31,955 nucleotides of DNA, from contig DEXG01000028.1 in the NCBI GenBank assembly GCA_002364005.1, positions 95,686 to 127,640 of the forward strand, in the 5' to 3' direction. A program made the translations under genes and the position numbers. The stretch is from Phycisphaerales bacterium UBA3190. GTDB taxonomy: Bacteria; Planctomycetota; Phycisphaerae; Phycisphaerales; UBA1924. Below the pieces are notes generated by a model. The model did not search any database, had not been told where the DNA came from, and was given only the letters and a program-made list of their open reading frames with translations. Positions 1 through 7,712 of this stretch are shown here, one piece after another. Each line of letters opens with the position of its first letter. Within the stretch, counting starts at the first letter, position 1.

Positions 1-1
1 G

Positions 2-1570
2 CAGCCGACCGCCCTGATCTACGACGGTTTTGGCAACTACACCCGCAACATCACCACCAGCAGCAACCAGGCCCAGCGGTGGTTCAATCAGGGCATGCAG
101 CTGATGTACGGCTTCAACCACGACGAGGCGATCCGCTCCTTCGAGATGGCCGCCCAGCTCGACCCCGAAGCCGCCATGCCGTGGTGGGGGGTTGCCTACT
201 GCCAGGGCATCAACATCAACGACCCCGCCATGAGCGAGGAACGCTCCAAGCGTGCCAGAGAAGCCGCCGACAACGCGCTGGCCCGCCTCGACAACGAGTC
301 GCCTGTCGAGCATGCCATGGTCAACGCCGTGAGCGCCCGGTATGAATGGCCCGCGCCCGAGGACCGCATGCCCCTCGATCAGGCCTACGCCGACGCGATG
401 CACAGCGTGTACACACAGTTCCCCAATGATCACGATGTCGCGGCCCTCTTTGCCGAATCGCTCATGAACCTGCAGGCGTGGGACTACTGGGAAAACGACG
501 GCTCGCCCAAGGGACGCATTACCGAAGTCGTCGATGCGATCGAGGGTGTCTTGCGTGACGATCCCCAGCACCCCGGTGCCAATCACTTCTATATCCATGC
601 TGTCGAGGCCTCGGGCGATCCTGACCGGGCCGTCCCGGCCGCCGAGCGACTGACCGACATCGTCCCGGGCTCGGGGCACCTGGTGCACATGCCCTCGCAC
701 ATCTTCATCCGCGTCGGTCGCTACCCCGATGCGGTCAACAGCAACCGCGCCGCGATCGACGCCGACCGGGCATACTTCGCCAAAGCCCCCGCCCCGGGCT
801 ATTACTCGCTGTATTACGCCCACAACATCCACTTCCTCGCCTTCGCCTCGATGATGAGCGGCGAGTACGCCAGCGCCATCGAAGCCGCCCGCAACCTCGA
901 AGCCGAGATCCCCGAAGAGAATCTCCGCATGATCGCCCCGCTCGCCGAGGGCATCATGCCCACCAGCCTGCATGTGCTCATCCGCTTTGGCAAGTGGGAA
1001 CAGATCATGCAGGAGCCCGACTACCCCGAGTGGCGCCTGATGTCCCGCGCGACATGGGCCTACGCCCGCGCCATCGCGTGCTCGGCCATGGGGCGCACCG
1101 AGCAGGCCCGCCAGGAGATGGCCGAGTTCGAGCGACGCGTGCAGGAAGTCCCGGGCGACTGGATGGTCTTCAATAACAGCGTCAACGATGTGCTCCCCAT
1201 CGCCCGCGCCATGATGCAAGCCGAACTGCTTTTCCGCGAGGGACAGCGCGAGGAGGCCTTCGCGATCCTGCGTGAGGGTATCGAGTACGAGGACAAACTG
1301 GTCTACGACGAGCCGCCGGCCTGGATGCTCCCCGTCCGCCATACGCTCGGCGCGCTGCTCATGGCCGACAGACAGTACGCCGAGGCCGAGAAGCTCTACC
1401 GCGAAGACCTCGAGCACAACCGCGAGAACGGCTGGGCCCTGACCGGGCTCCGCAACGCCCTGCTCGAGCAGGGCAAGCTTGCCGAGGTGCCAGATGTCAA
1501 TGCCCGGCTGGCCAAGGCCTTCTCGCAGTGCGATGTCACCGTGACCTCGTCGTGCTTCTGCGAACCCTGA
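2..1570 (+). CDS. TPR-repeat protein, 5' end outside the window
   Basis: The reading frame is open from base 2 through an internal ATG at 95 to the TGA ending at 1570, so the true start lies upstream and the protein is N-terminally truncated here. The visible part is about 522 residues. It is rich in helix pairs with TPR spacing (A-x-x-x-A/G and P at turns), especially near the N-terminus (AIRSFEMAAQLDP) and the C-terminus (YAEAEKLYREDLEHN). The central part (NHFYIHAVEAS, HLVHMPSHIFIRVGRY) resembles a family of large bacterial TPR proteins often annotated only as tetratricopeptide repeat protein. TPRs mediate protein contacts; no catalytic motif is seen. The C-terminus is Cys-rich (CDVTVTSSCFCEP), which would fit an exported protein, but a signal peptide cannot be judged. 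A terminator follows. Confidence 0.85.
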   Translation, partial: QPTALIYDGFGNYTRNITTSSNQAQRWFNQGMQLMYGFNHDEAIRSFEMAAQLDPEAAMPWWGVAYCQGININDPAMSEERSKRAREAADNALARLDNESPVEHAMVNAVSARYEWPAPEDRMPLDQAYADAMHSVYTQFPNDHDVAALFAESLMNLQAWDYWENDGSPKGRITEVVDAIEGVLRDDPQHPGANHFYIHAVEASGDPDRAVPAAERLTDIVPGSGHLVHMPSHIFIRVGRYPDAVNSNRAAIDADRAYFAKAPAPGYYSLYYAHNIHFLAFASMMSGEYASAIEAARNLEAEIPEENLRMIAPLAEGIMPTSLHVLIRFGKWEQIMQEPDYPEWRLMSRATWAYARAIACSAMGRTEQARQEMAEFERRVQEVPGDWMVFNNSVNDVLPIARAMMQAELLFREGQREEAFAILREGIEYEDKLVYDEPPAWMLPVRHTLGALLMADRQYAEAEKLYREDLEHNRENGWALTGLRNALLEQGKLAEVPDVNARLAKAFSQCDVTVTSSCFCEP

Positions 1571-1606
1571 ACGAAGTCTTGATCAGATCCGAACGGTGAT
1601 GATAGA

Positions 1607-1639
1607 AAATCAGCCCGGACACATGGTCTGGGCTGATTT
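1607..1639. terminator. Bidirectional hairpin terminator between convergent genes
   Basis: Arms AAATCAGCCC (1607-1616) and GGGCTGATTT (1630-1639) are perfectly complementary. The stem extends inward by four more pairs (one G-T) around a 5-nt loop. A-rich and T-rich flanks on the two sides fit use from both directions. It lies between the TPR gene (ends 1570) and the convergent dockerin gene (ends 1667). Confidence 0.7.
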
Positions 1640-1666
1640 CGTTGGTGTGTTCATTTTTGCGAACTC

Positions 1667-2596
1667 TCAAAGATCACAGGAATCCTGATACATCGAGATG
1701 AACGACGAGACATCAAAGAAATCCCAGTCTCCATTCCCATCGATATCGGCGATGTGTTCCTGGGCGCTGAAAGCGGTGATAAACGTCGACACATCGAAGA
1801 AGTCGACATCTGCATCGAAGTTGAGATCCGCGGGGCAGTACTCGACCCCAACCGCGATCGGGGTATCGGGCTCAGTTTCCCACCCGATCTGGAGGATCTG
1901 CACCTGCCCCGCATCAGGGAAGGTCGAAGGATCGGAAAAATCGCAGCCAGCTCCGTTGACCTGACTTGCCGGCACACGTGTGAACCTGAACTTGACCCAC
2001 CCGTAGCGGGTCTGGAGGTCGTCGCCCACCCACCGGAACCCGAAGTAGTGCTCGCCTTCGATGATCGAAAGCCCATCATTATCGTCCGAATCAAACCCGG
2101 GGAAGCTCCCGCTCTGCAAGATGTACGGCGAGTGGAAGCAGGACCATGGGAAGTCCTCACGCATCATGTACGCGAACCGCTCGACAAGGTGCTGGTACTG
2201 CCCCTGATAGATGTAGCCCGGACTCCATACCACGCTCGAACCCGGACCGATCAGGTCATTTTTGGTCATCTCGTCGAAGTAGCTCACTCGATAATCTTCG
2301 AAGCCCTGATCCGGTGCGGGCGTAAGCTCAGGCCCGGTGGTCACCTCAAGGGGCCAGTCCGAATGCAGCGTGGGTGTGATCGTCACCTCGATATACTGAT
2401 CGCTCGAATAGGAGCCCGCTCCGGTGTGATCCGCGGTGTACTCACGCACCGTGAGCCGAGGGCCGGTGACCCCATCGACATCGAGCGTTGCGCTGCTCCC
2501 AGTTCGTACTTCGGGCCTCGCCTGTGCGATGCTCGGGAGCAACCCCACGGTGAACAGAGAACTCACAATACAGGTAATGGCTGTCATATTCATCAT
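1667..2596 (-). CDS. Secreted protein with C-terminal GC-type dockerin-like module
   Basis: A 309-residue exported protein. The ATG at 2596 is chosen because AAGGAG sits 7 nt upstream and it opens directly into a signal peptide (MNMTAITCIVSS..., hydrophobic to about residue 25, then AQA and mature protein). The frame is open further upstream, but without a ribosome site. The middle (about 25-245) is a beta-rich region of unknown function; it contains YFGFRWVGDD and GWVKFRFTR, a pattern common in planctomycete extracellular proteins. The last 55 residues form a two-repeat dockerin-like domain: CPADLN, then D-x-D loops each followed by FFDVSxFI, ending in a Cys. In this phylum such modules are thought to anchor or sort extracellular proteins. 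The enzymatic role, if any, is unknown. Confidence 0.8.
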   Translation of the reverse strand: MMNMTAITCIVSSLFTVGLLPSIAQARPEVRTGSSATLDVDGVTGPRLTVREYTADHTGAGSYSSDQYIEVTITPTLHSDWPLEVTTGPELTPAPDQGFEDYRVSYFDEMTKNDLIGPGSSVVWSPGYIYQGQYQHLVERFAYMMREDFPWSCFHSPYILQSGSFPGFDSDDNDGLSIIEGEHYFGFRWVGDDLQTRYGWVKFRFTRVPASQVNGAGCDFSDPSTFPDAGQVQILQIGWETEPDTPIAVGVEYCPADLNFDADVDFFDVSTFITAFSAQEHIADIDGNGDWDFFDVSSFISMYQDSCDL

Positions 2597-2746
2597 AATG
2601 AATCTCCTTCTGCATGCATGGTAGCAAAATATTTTCACGCTCAAAGGAAAAACCGGCGGGGCGCAGGGGACATTCTTGGCGGGCACCATAGCCGTTGAGA
2701 TGTGAACGGTTTCGGTGTTGCGGCGCAGAGATGTCGGGCTTGTCGA

Positions 2747-3574
2747 TCAGCCGCCGTTGATCTGTTCAAGCAGCTTGAGCGCCGCGACCGGGTCGAGTTT
2801 GGGGTCGGGAAACTTGGGGTCGATCGCCTCAAGCGTCGCGCGGACAATCTCCGACACCGCCCACACGCGGTACCACTTGCGATCCGTCGGCACGATGTGC
2901 CACTGCGCATGCTCGGTATTGCACTTGCTGATCGCGTCTTCATACGCGCTCATGTACGCGTCCCACTTCTGACGCGTCTCGATATCGCCCGACTCGAACT
3001 TCCAGTTTTTGGTCGGGTCGGTGAGGCGTTCGGACAGCTTCTCACGCTGGCGGTCTTTGGACAGGTGCAGGTAGATCTTGACGATCTCCGTCCCGCCGTT
3101 GACCAGCCCCTGCTCGAAGCCGTTGATGACCTCGTAGCGCTTTTTCCAGCGATCCTCGGGGACGATGCCGTCCACCCGCGCCACGAGCACATCCTCGTAG
3201 TGCGATCGGTTGAACAGCGCGATATGCCCGCGCCGCGGGGTGTGCTGGTGCACACGCCAGAGGAAATCGTGCGCCAGCTCGTCCTCCGTTGGTCGCTTGA
3301 ACGATTTGACCTGCACGCCCTGAGGGTTCACCCGCCCGAACACCCGCCGGATCGTCGAGTCCTTCCCCGCCGCGTCCATCGCCTGCAGCACGATCAGCAC
3401 GCTCCGCTGATGCTCGGCATACAGCTTGTGCTGCAGGTCGGCGATGATCATTGTGTTTTCTTCGGTCTTGGCCTCGACCCGGGCGCGTTCAACACCCTCC
3501 GCGTCGTCGCTCTTCCACTTCGAAAGATCGACCCGCTCGCCGATGCCGACCCGGTATTTTTCTGCGATGTTCAT
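2747..3574 (-). CDS. Polyphosphate kinase 2 (PPK2) family protein
   Basis: A 275-residue PPK2-family polyphosphate:nucleotide phosphotransferase, a cytoplasmic P-loop kinase fold that transfers phosphate between polyphosphate and nucleoside di- or monophosphates. The Walker A motif MDAAGKDST is at about residues 66-74. The family lid/Walker B segment ALFNRSHYEDVLV is present, as are the Arg-rich FKRPTEDELAHDFLWR and the later LHLSKDRQREKL. The length fits a single-domain PPK2. The start is set at the ATG at 3574; an in-frame TTG at 3604 would add ten atypical residues. There is no Shine-Dalgarno, but TATGCT lies 6 nt before the ATG, suggesting a leaderless transcript. It follows the M42 peptidase gene on the same strand. 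The exact nucleotide specificity cannot be read from sequence. Confidence 0.9.
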   Translation of the reverse strand: MNIAEKYRVGIGERVDLSKWKSDDAEGVERARVEAKTEENTMIIADLQHKLYAEHQRSVLIVLQAMDAAGKDSTIRRVFGRVNPQGVQVKSFKRPTEDELAHDFLWRVHQHTPRRGHIALFNRSHYEDVLVARVDGIVPEDRWKKRYEVINGFEQGLVNGGTEIVKIYLHLSKDRQREKLSERLTDPTKNWKFESGDIETRQKWDAYMSAYEDAISKCNTEHAQWHIVPTDRKWYRVWAVSEIVRATLEAIDPKFPDPKLDPVAALKLLEQINGG

Positions 3575-3580
3575 GCACTG

Positions 3581-3586
3581 AGCATA
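3581..3586 (-). promoter_or_regulatory. Putative leaderless -10 box (TATGCT) of the PPK2 gene
   Basis: TATGCT on the minus strand lies 6 nt before the ATG at 3574. No Shine-Dalgarno is present. The placement would put the transcription start at or beside the start codon. It is one of ten similar placements in this window. Confidence 0.45.
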
Positions 3587-3611
3587 CAGCGAATCTCGAT
3601 GCAATGACAGC

Positions 3612-4868
3612 TCACGACCCGATCACGAACTTCCGCTCGTTCCACAGCTTCTCCACACGCTCGATAAACCCGGGCGATTGAGGCAGATCCATCCCGCAAC
3701 CGATCAGCAGGTCCACCATGCCGTGGAAATCGTCGATCCCCACATACTCCCGCCCGACCCGGGGTGCTCCCTCGTGTGTCCCTGCCTGCGCCTCGGTGAG
3801 CCCCGCCATGTTGTGGTAGTTGCCCAGAGGCAGGCACACGCAGGTCGATGTGTACCCGTACGCGCAGTACACGCTCGCCTCGCACGCCCCGCCCGCCATG
3901 AGCTTGCGTTGCCACTTCCACTTGGGCATGTCGCTTTGTTTCTGGGAGGCCGTGGGCTGGGCCGGCCCGCCGGCGATCCGCTCGGCGACCTTGGCCACCG
4001 CGCCTGTGAGCTCCGGCGAGAACACGCTGATGCGGTCGCCCACCCGCACGATCGGCCCGCCGTGGATCGGCGAATCGGGGAAGGCCCGCGAGTTCTCCAG
4101 CGCGATGATCCGCGATCCCTTGGGCATGAACCCGTCACGGCTGGCCCCGATCGCCCCGATGAACCCGATTTCCTCGGCCAGCGTGAACAGCACACGCACA
4201 TCGTTCCGATCCGAACCGTTCTCCTGAGCCATGCGGATCTCATCAAACGCACACAGCGCCGCGGCGACCGCCGCCAGATCGTCGCACGCGTTGGTGTGGA
4301 TGATCCCGCCGAACTCGTCGTCCACGATCTCCGCGTCGGGCAGCGCCCAGGTCCCGATATCACCCACGCTCGCCGCATGCGGCTGCCCGCTCTTGGCGCG
4401 GTACATCTTGAACGGTCGTGTCTCGGTCTCGCTCCACGCCTTGCCGTCAGGATCGTGCTCCTCGACGATGGTCGCGGTGGTGAACCCGTTCTCGCTGTTG
4501 TGCAGGCGAATCTCGGCGTCGGGGAAGTAGTCGCTCATCACCCCACCCCGGAACGAGAGGATCAGCTCATTGGGATCAACGATCTGCTCAACAACAAAGG
4601 CCGGGTGATCGAGGTGGGCGGTGAAGTAGACCGGGTGATCGGTTGTGGGGGCATCCTTGAGTGAGAGTTCGATGTTCCCGTGGGCATCGACGCGCTTCTC
4701 GATCCCATCCCGCCCCGCGAGCCAGCGGTCGATCCAGGCGATGACCCGATGCTCCCTGCCCGTGGCGGTGGGGACCTGCGTGACGCCCAGCAGCCAGTCG
4801 ACATGGGCCTGACGCCGCTTCTCAGGGATTTCGTGCCGGTTTGCTTCGACGGTGGGGGATTCGCTCAT
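3612..4868 (-). CDS. M42-like zinc aminopeptidase
   Basis: A 418-residue cytosolic metallopeptidase of the M42/M20 (MH clan) fold, expected to remove N-terminal residues from peptides using two metal ions. Motifs: FTAHLDHPAF (first metal His at about 85), NACDDLAAV (bridging Asp at about 196), and the catalytic Glu pair in LAEEIGFIGA (about 232-233), followed by ALENSRAF and a C-terminal GNYHNM with the last metal His. The apical or inserted domain lies between 95 and 190. The ATG at 4868 lacks a Shine-Dalgarno and has TAGCAT 5 nt upstream, so it may be leaderless. It precedes the PPK2 gene with a 37-nt gap and could be co-transcribed. Substrate specificity is unknown. Confidence 0.85.
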   Translation of the reverse strand: MSESPTVEANRHEIPEKRRQAHVDWLLGVTQVPTATGREHRVIAWIDRWLAGRDGIEKRVDAHGNIELSLKDAPTTDHPVYFTAHLDHPAFVVEQIVDPNELILSFRGGVMSDYFPDAEIRLHNSENGFTTATIVEEHDPDGKAWSETETRPFKMYRAKSGQPHAASVGDIGTWALPDAEIVDDEFGGIIHTNACDDLAAVAAALCAFDEIRMAQENGSDRNDVRVLFTLAEEIGFIGAIGASRDGFMPKGSRIIALENSRAFPDSPIHGGPIVRVGDRISVFSPELTGAVAKVAERIAGGPAQPTASQKQSDMPKWKWQRKLMAGGACEASVYCAYGYTSTCVCLPLGNYHNMAGLTEAQAGTHEGAPRVGREYVGIDDFHGMVDLLIGCGMDLPQSPGFIERVEKLWNERKFVIGS

Positions 4869-4873
4869 ACGAC

Positions 4874-4879
4874 ATGCTA
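4874..4879 (-). promoter_or_regulatory. Putative leaderless -10 box (TAGCAT) of the M42 peptidase gene
   Basis: TAGCAT on the minus strand is 5 nt before the ATG at 4868, with no Shine-Dalgarno between. A leaderless start is inferred from position only. Confidence 0.4.
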
Positions 4880-4944
4880 TGCGCCAGCAGATGAATTCCT
4901 GACTTCAGATCGCATCGCGCCTACCAATTGGGTTGGAGGCCGAC

Positions 4945-5391
4945 ATGCCAAACCAACCCACCAACCTGCCACTTGGGACGCCCGCCCCGGGCGCTGCGAC
5001 CCCAGACACCCCGAGCGTGACGATCGACGAGATCCGCGTCATGGTCGAACGCTTCTACGAGCACGCCCGCGACGACGAACTGCTCGGCCCGGTTTTCGCC
5101 GAGCGCGTTGAAGATTGGGACAGGCACTACGACACCATGACCCGGTTCTGGGCGTCGGCCGTGCTCCGCACCGGGACCTACTCGGGCCGCCCCATCGAGA
5201 AGCATCAGATCGACGGGCTCACCCCGCAGCACTTCGTCAACTGGGTCGAGGGCTTCGCGCTCGTTGTCGAGCGCGAGTTCGGCCCGCGCCGGGCTGAGGT
5301 CTTTGTCGATCTGGGCAGACGCATGGCCGTCTCGATCGCCGCGCGGATCGGGGTCTCGGGCGTCGATCGGGCGCTGGCGAAATCCGCATGA
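4945..5391 (+). CDS. Group III truncated haemoglobin
   Basis: A 148-residue single-domain globin. The first 25 residues are a Pro/Thr-rich tail. The 2-on-2 globin fold then shows the group III pattern: FYEHARDDELLGPVF (helix B with Tyr), WDRHYDTMTRFWASAVL (E helix), GTYSGRPIEKHQ with the proximal haem-binding His at about residue 87, then the HFVNWVEGF helix. Group III globins bind oxygen, NO or CO and are usually linked to nitrosative or oxidative stress or to microaerobic metabolism; the exact role here is inference. The ATG at 4945 is preceded by GGAGG with 5-nt spacing; an in-frame TTG at 4933 lies before the Shine-Dalgarno and is unlikely. It stands alone, divergent from the M42 gene. 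Confidence 0.9.
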   Translation: MPNQPTNLPLGTPAPGAATPDTPSVTIDEIRVMVERFYEHARDDELLGPVFAERVEDWDRHYDTMTRFWASAVLRTGTYSGRPIEKHQIDGLTPQHFVNWVEGFALVVEREFGPRRAEVFVDLGRRMAVSIAARIGVSGVDRALAKSA

Positions 5392-5539
5392 ACGGGGCTA
5401 CCCGACGACTTATTGGACGCTGCGGTGTTGAGAATCATTCTCCACGCAAGTTCCGCTTGCTTTGACGCCGATGAGCGTGATACTGGGTATTGACCACTTG
5501 CGCCCCCGCAGAGGGCGTTGAACGATAAGGAAGACGACT

Positions 5540-5800
5540 ATGCCGCACATCATCGCTGAGCCCTGCATCAAGACCAAGGACACCAGCTGTGTCGACGCCT
5601 GCCCGGTCGACTGCATCCACCCGACCAAGGACGAGCCCGACTTCGAGACCAGCGACCAGCTCTTCATCGACCCCGACACCTGCATCGACTGCGGGCTCTG
5701 CGTCGACGAATGCCCCGTCCAGGCCATCTTCCAGGACGAGGACCTCCCCGACGAATGGAACAACTTCGTCCAGCTCAACATCGACTACTACAACAAGTAA
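5540..5800 (+). CDS. 7Fe ferredoxin ([3Fe-4S][4Fe-4S])
   Basis: An 86-residue small soluble electron carrier. The first cluster motif is C9-x7-C17-x3-C21-P with Thr where a classical 2[4Fe-4S] ferredoxin has its second Cys; this is the signature of a seven-iron ferredoxin. The second motif, C48-x2-C51-x2-C54-x3-C58-P, is complete. By analogy with Azotobacter ferredoxin I, C9, C17 and C58 would hold the 3Fe cluster, and C21, C48, C51 and C54 the 4Fe cluster. The C-terminus is acidic and aromatic (EWNNFVQLNIDYYNK), as in other members. A ribosome site (AAGGAAG) precedes the ATG. It follows the haemoglobin by 148 bp, so it may have its own promoter. The redox partner is not evident. Confidence 0.93.
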   Translation: MPHIIAEPCIKTKDTSCVDACPVDCIHPTKDEPDFETSDQLFIDPDTCIDCGLCVDECPVQAIFQDEDLPDEWNNFVQLNIDYYNK

Positions 5801-5859
5801 CCCTCTTGTCCCTCCCCGCGCCTCGCGGGGAGGTGGTCCGCCGAAGGCGGATCGGAGGG
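5801..5859. repeat. Palindromic multi-hairpin element after ferredoxin
   Basis: Three nested palindromes are visible. Outer arms are CCCTC (5801-5805) and GAGGG (5855-5859). Hairpin 1 is CCTCCCCGCG (5811-5820) with CGCGGGGAGG (5824-5833) around a 3-nt loop. Hairpin 2 is TCCGCC (5837-5842) with GGCGGA (5846-5851) around GAA. The layout would fold as a three-way junction or cruciform and resembles dispersed intergenic palindromic repeats of many high-GC bacteria. Hairpin 2 resembles the tandem hairpins at the right edge of the window. Confidence 0.65.
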
Positions 5860-5895
5860 GTCTTGATCTCCTAGCCAGTCCAGTTCACACCCACC

Positions 5896-5917
5896 CCCGG
5901 TCCACGCCGGGTTTTTT
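5896..5917 (+). terminator. Probable intrinsic terminator downstream of ferredoxin
   Basis: CCCGG (5896-5900) and CCGGG (5907-5911) flank a 6-nt loop and are followed by TTTTTT (5912-5917). This is a short GC-rich stem plus U-tract, oriented for the ferredoxin transcript. Confidence 0.6.
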
Positions 5918-5942
5918 CATATACACCCTCCCCCCCTCGTGG

Positions 5943-5961
5943 GACGGGCTTCCAGCCCGTC
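5943..5961. repeat. Short perfect palindrome
   Basis: GACGGGCT (5943-5950), a TCC loop, and AGCCCGTC (5954-5961) form a perfect 8-bp stem. It is a probable dispersed intergenic repeat of the kind common in planctomycete genomes. No T-tract follows. Confidence 0.5.
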
Positions 5962-6013
5962 ACTCCACGCCTCCTCGCCCATCAAGAAACGACGCAACTT
6001 GCTTTGCCGCACA

Positions 6014-6040
6014 ATGTACACCCCTCCATGGGGTGCACAT
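6014..6040 (+). promoter_or_regulatory. Inverted repeat reaching into a start codon
   Basis: ATGTACACCCC (6014-6024) and GGGGTGCACAT (6030-6040) pair over 11 positions with one mismatch around a 5-nt loop. The right arm includes both the GGGG that could serve as ribosome site and the first two bases of the ATG at 6039. It could be an RNA hairpin that masks initiation or a DNA operator. Confidence 0.45.
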
Positions 6041-6959
6041 GAAACGCAAGTGGTTCCTGGTCATCATCGCAGCGCTGCTCGTCGCCGCGACCAGCGTGTT
6101 CTACTGGCTCCGCACGCGCCCGACCCACATTGAAAAGTTCTACGAGCCCACGTCCGATGAAGCCCAGATCGCCCGCGATGCGCAAACCGAGTACGCCGCG
6201 CTGGACATGACGCCGCTCGAGACCTTCAGCGACCTCAACCAATCGCAGGCTTACTTCGACCGCGTCCCCATCCAGGACCCACAGCCCGCAACCACCCAGA
6301 TCCCCGCGGCCGTCAGCGACACCGAACTCGCCGAAGCCAAAGCCAAGCTCCGAGCCACCATCGCCCAGTTCATGCACTACCGGTTCACCACCACGGGCGA
6401 CCCCGAGCGCGATGCCGATCGCTACATCGCGTGGCGACACAACAGAGGCGACATCATCAAACCCCGAGACGATCGCTGGCTCTACTGGGAAGAGACCTAC
6501 GAATCCATCATGGGCAAACCCCTCCCGCCGGGTGCCAACCTCGACCGGGCCTACCGGGAGATCCAGCTCAGGTGCAACGAGGAGATGCCCCCGACGAGCC
6601 GCATCGTCTCCATGAGCGACGATCCGGCCGAGGCGCTGCTCGTGACCTACTGGGCGCACACCCACATCTGGGAAGACCAGCCGATCATCAACCACCCGCG
6701 TGGCAAGCAGTACTGGCTCGGCGGCAAGGGCGGCGGGTTCTCATCGTGGTTCAAGTGCGCCCTCGAAGACCCGAAACATTTCACACGCGTGCAGGTCAAT
6801 CTCCACGCAACCGCCGGCATCATCGTCGAGACCGAGGACGGCTCACGCTACCCCATCACCCTCAGTCTCGTCTGGAACACGACCACCAAGGACTGGATGA
6901 TCTACGGCCTCGGCGTCGCCAACGCCGACCTCGCCCAGATCCGGGGGGTCGTCTTTTGA
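6039..6959 (+). CDS. Membrane-anchored protein of unknown function
   Basis: 306 residues. The ATG at 6039 opens into MKRK and one hydrophobic segment (about residues 5-22), so the protein is probably an N-terminally anchored or exported protein with the bulk outside the cytoplasm. The frame is open upstream but has no plausible start codon with a ribosome site. The soluble part has a helical section (about 90-160: AEAKAKLRATIAQF, RYIAWRHNRGD) and a beta-rich C-terminal section (RVQVNLHATAGIIVETEDG, TLSLVWNTTTKDWMIYGLGV). No family is recognised. It overlaps the following pseudopilin gene (TTGA), so the two are translationally coupled and may work together, for example in a type II secretion or pilus-like assembly. 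Confidence 0.75.
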   Translation: MKRKWFLVIIAALLVAATSVFYWLRTRPTHIEKFYEPTSDEAQIARDAQTEYAALDMTPLETFSDLNQSQAYFDRVPIQDPQPATTQIPAAVSDTELAEAKAKLRATIAQFMHYRFTTTGDPERDADRYIAWRHNRGDIIKPRDDRWLYWEETYESIMGKPLPPGANLDRAYREIQLRCNEEMPPTSRIVSMSDDPAEALLVTYWAHTHIWEDQPIINHPRGKQYWLGGKGGGFSSWFKCALEDPKHFTRVQVNLHATAGIIVETEDGSRYPITLSLVWNTTTKDWMIYGLGVANADLAQIRGVVF

Positions 6960-7705
6960 ACAGCCAACGATCCCATCGCGCCTTCTCGCTTATCGAGCTC
7001 CTCGCCGTCATCGCGATCGTGGCGGTGCTCGTCGCGCTGGCCATCCCCGCCCTCGCCAGCGCCCGCCGAACCGCGAAGTTCACACGCTCGCTCAGCGACA
7101 CCCGCCAGATGGTGCAGATGCTCGCCATGTACACCAGCGACAACCGCGACACCCACCCCTACATCGTCGCCGGCCAGTTCGATGGGCTCGATGATCGTGA
7201 GCCCGTCGGTCCCAACAACGGGCTCCCCCCCGGCGACCAGACAACCCGATGGCCCATGGCGCTCATGGACGATCAGCCCGCCATCCTCGACCTCGTCTAC
7301 CCCCAGATCGTCTACTGGCCCGACCTGCGAGAGCACGCCAACGAGACCGGCGACTACAGCGCGGGCGTCATCGCCACCGCCACACTCTTCGCCGCGCCCG
7401 CGTATTTCTCCGATTCCCAGCCCATCCACGACCACCAGCTCCGCGCCACCCGCACCAGCGAGATCCGGTACCCATCGGACAAGATGATCCTCTACAACTG
7501 GGCATCGATCAGTCTCAACCCCCAGGACGCCATCGAGAACGATCAGGACGGGTCGACCATCCGGGCGGCGTACTCGTTCGGCGACGGATCCGTCGTGCTC
7601 CTGTATGAGAATGAGATCGATGGCCCATTCGTCGGCCGCAGCTTCGTGAGCTGGACCGGGTCGGGCTTCACCACGACCGACGGGCTCGCCGGGCGCGATC
7701 GCTGA
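6956..7705 (+). CDS. Type II secretion/type IV pilus pseudopilin (prepilin-type leader)
   Basis: A 249-residue protein with a class III prepilin leader: short basic MNSQRSHRA followed by FSLIELLAVIAIVAVL. Prepilin peptidase would cut before F10, with Ala instead of the usual Gly at -1. Glu at +5 of the mature protein is present (F-S-L-I-E). The hydrophobic helix runs to about residue 30 and is followed by a globular domain ending in FGDGSVVLLYENE, like the C-terminal DG motif of planctomycete DUF1559-type pseudopilins. The start is TTG at 6956, which shares bases with the previous stop (TTGA); GGGGGG 8 nt upstream serves as ribosome site. The next gene is convergent after 7 nt. Confidence 0.85.
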   Translation: MNSQRSHRAFSLIELLAVIAIVAVLVALAIPALASARRTAKFTRSLSDTRQMVQMLAMYTSDNRDTHPYIVAGQFDGLDDREPVGPNNGLPPGDQTTRWPMALMDDQPAILDLVYPQIVYWPDLREHANETGDYSAGVIATATLFAAPAYFSDSQPIHDHQLRATRTSEIRYPSDKMILYNWASISLNPQDAIENDQDGSTIRAAYSFGDGSVVLLYENEIDGPFVGRSFVSWTGSGFTTTDGLAGRDR

Positions 7706-7712
7706 ACACGCC

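Noticed and set aside
1754..2698. Long plus-strand frame antisense to the dockerin protein
   Set aside because: It has no ribosome site and no protein-like pattern; the minus strand has a signal peptide and clear domain.
3575..3604. TTG start extending the PPK2 protein by ten residues
   Set aside because: There is no ribosome site and the extension is atypical; the ATG at 3574 has a well-placed TA-box.
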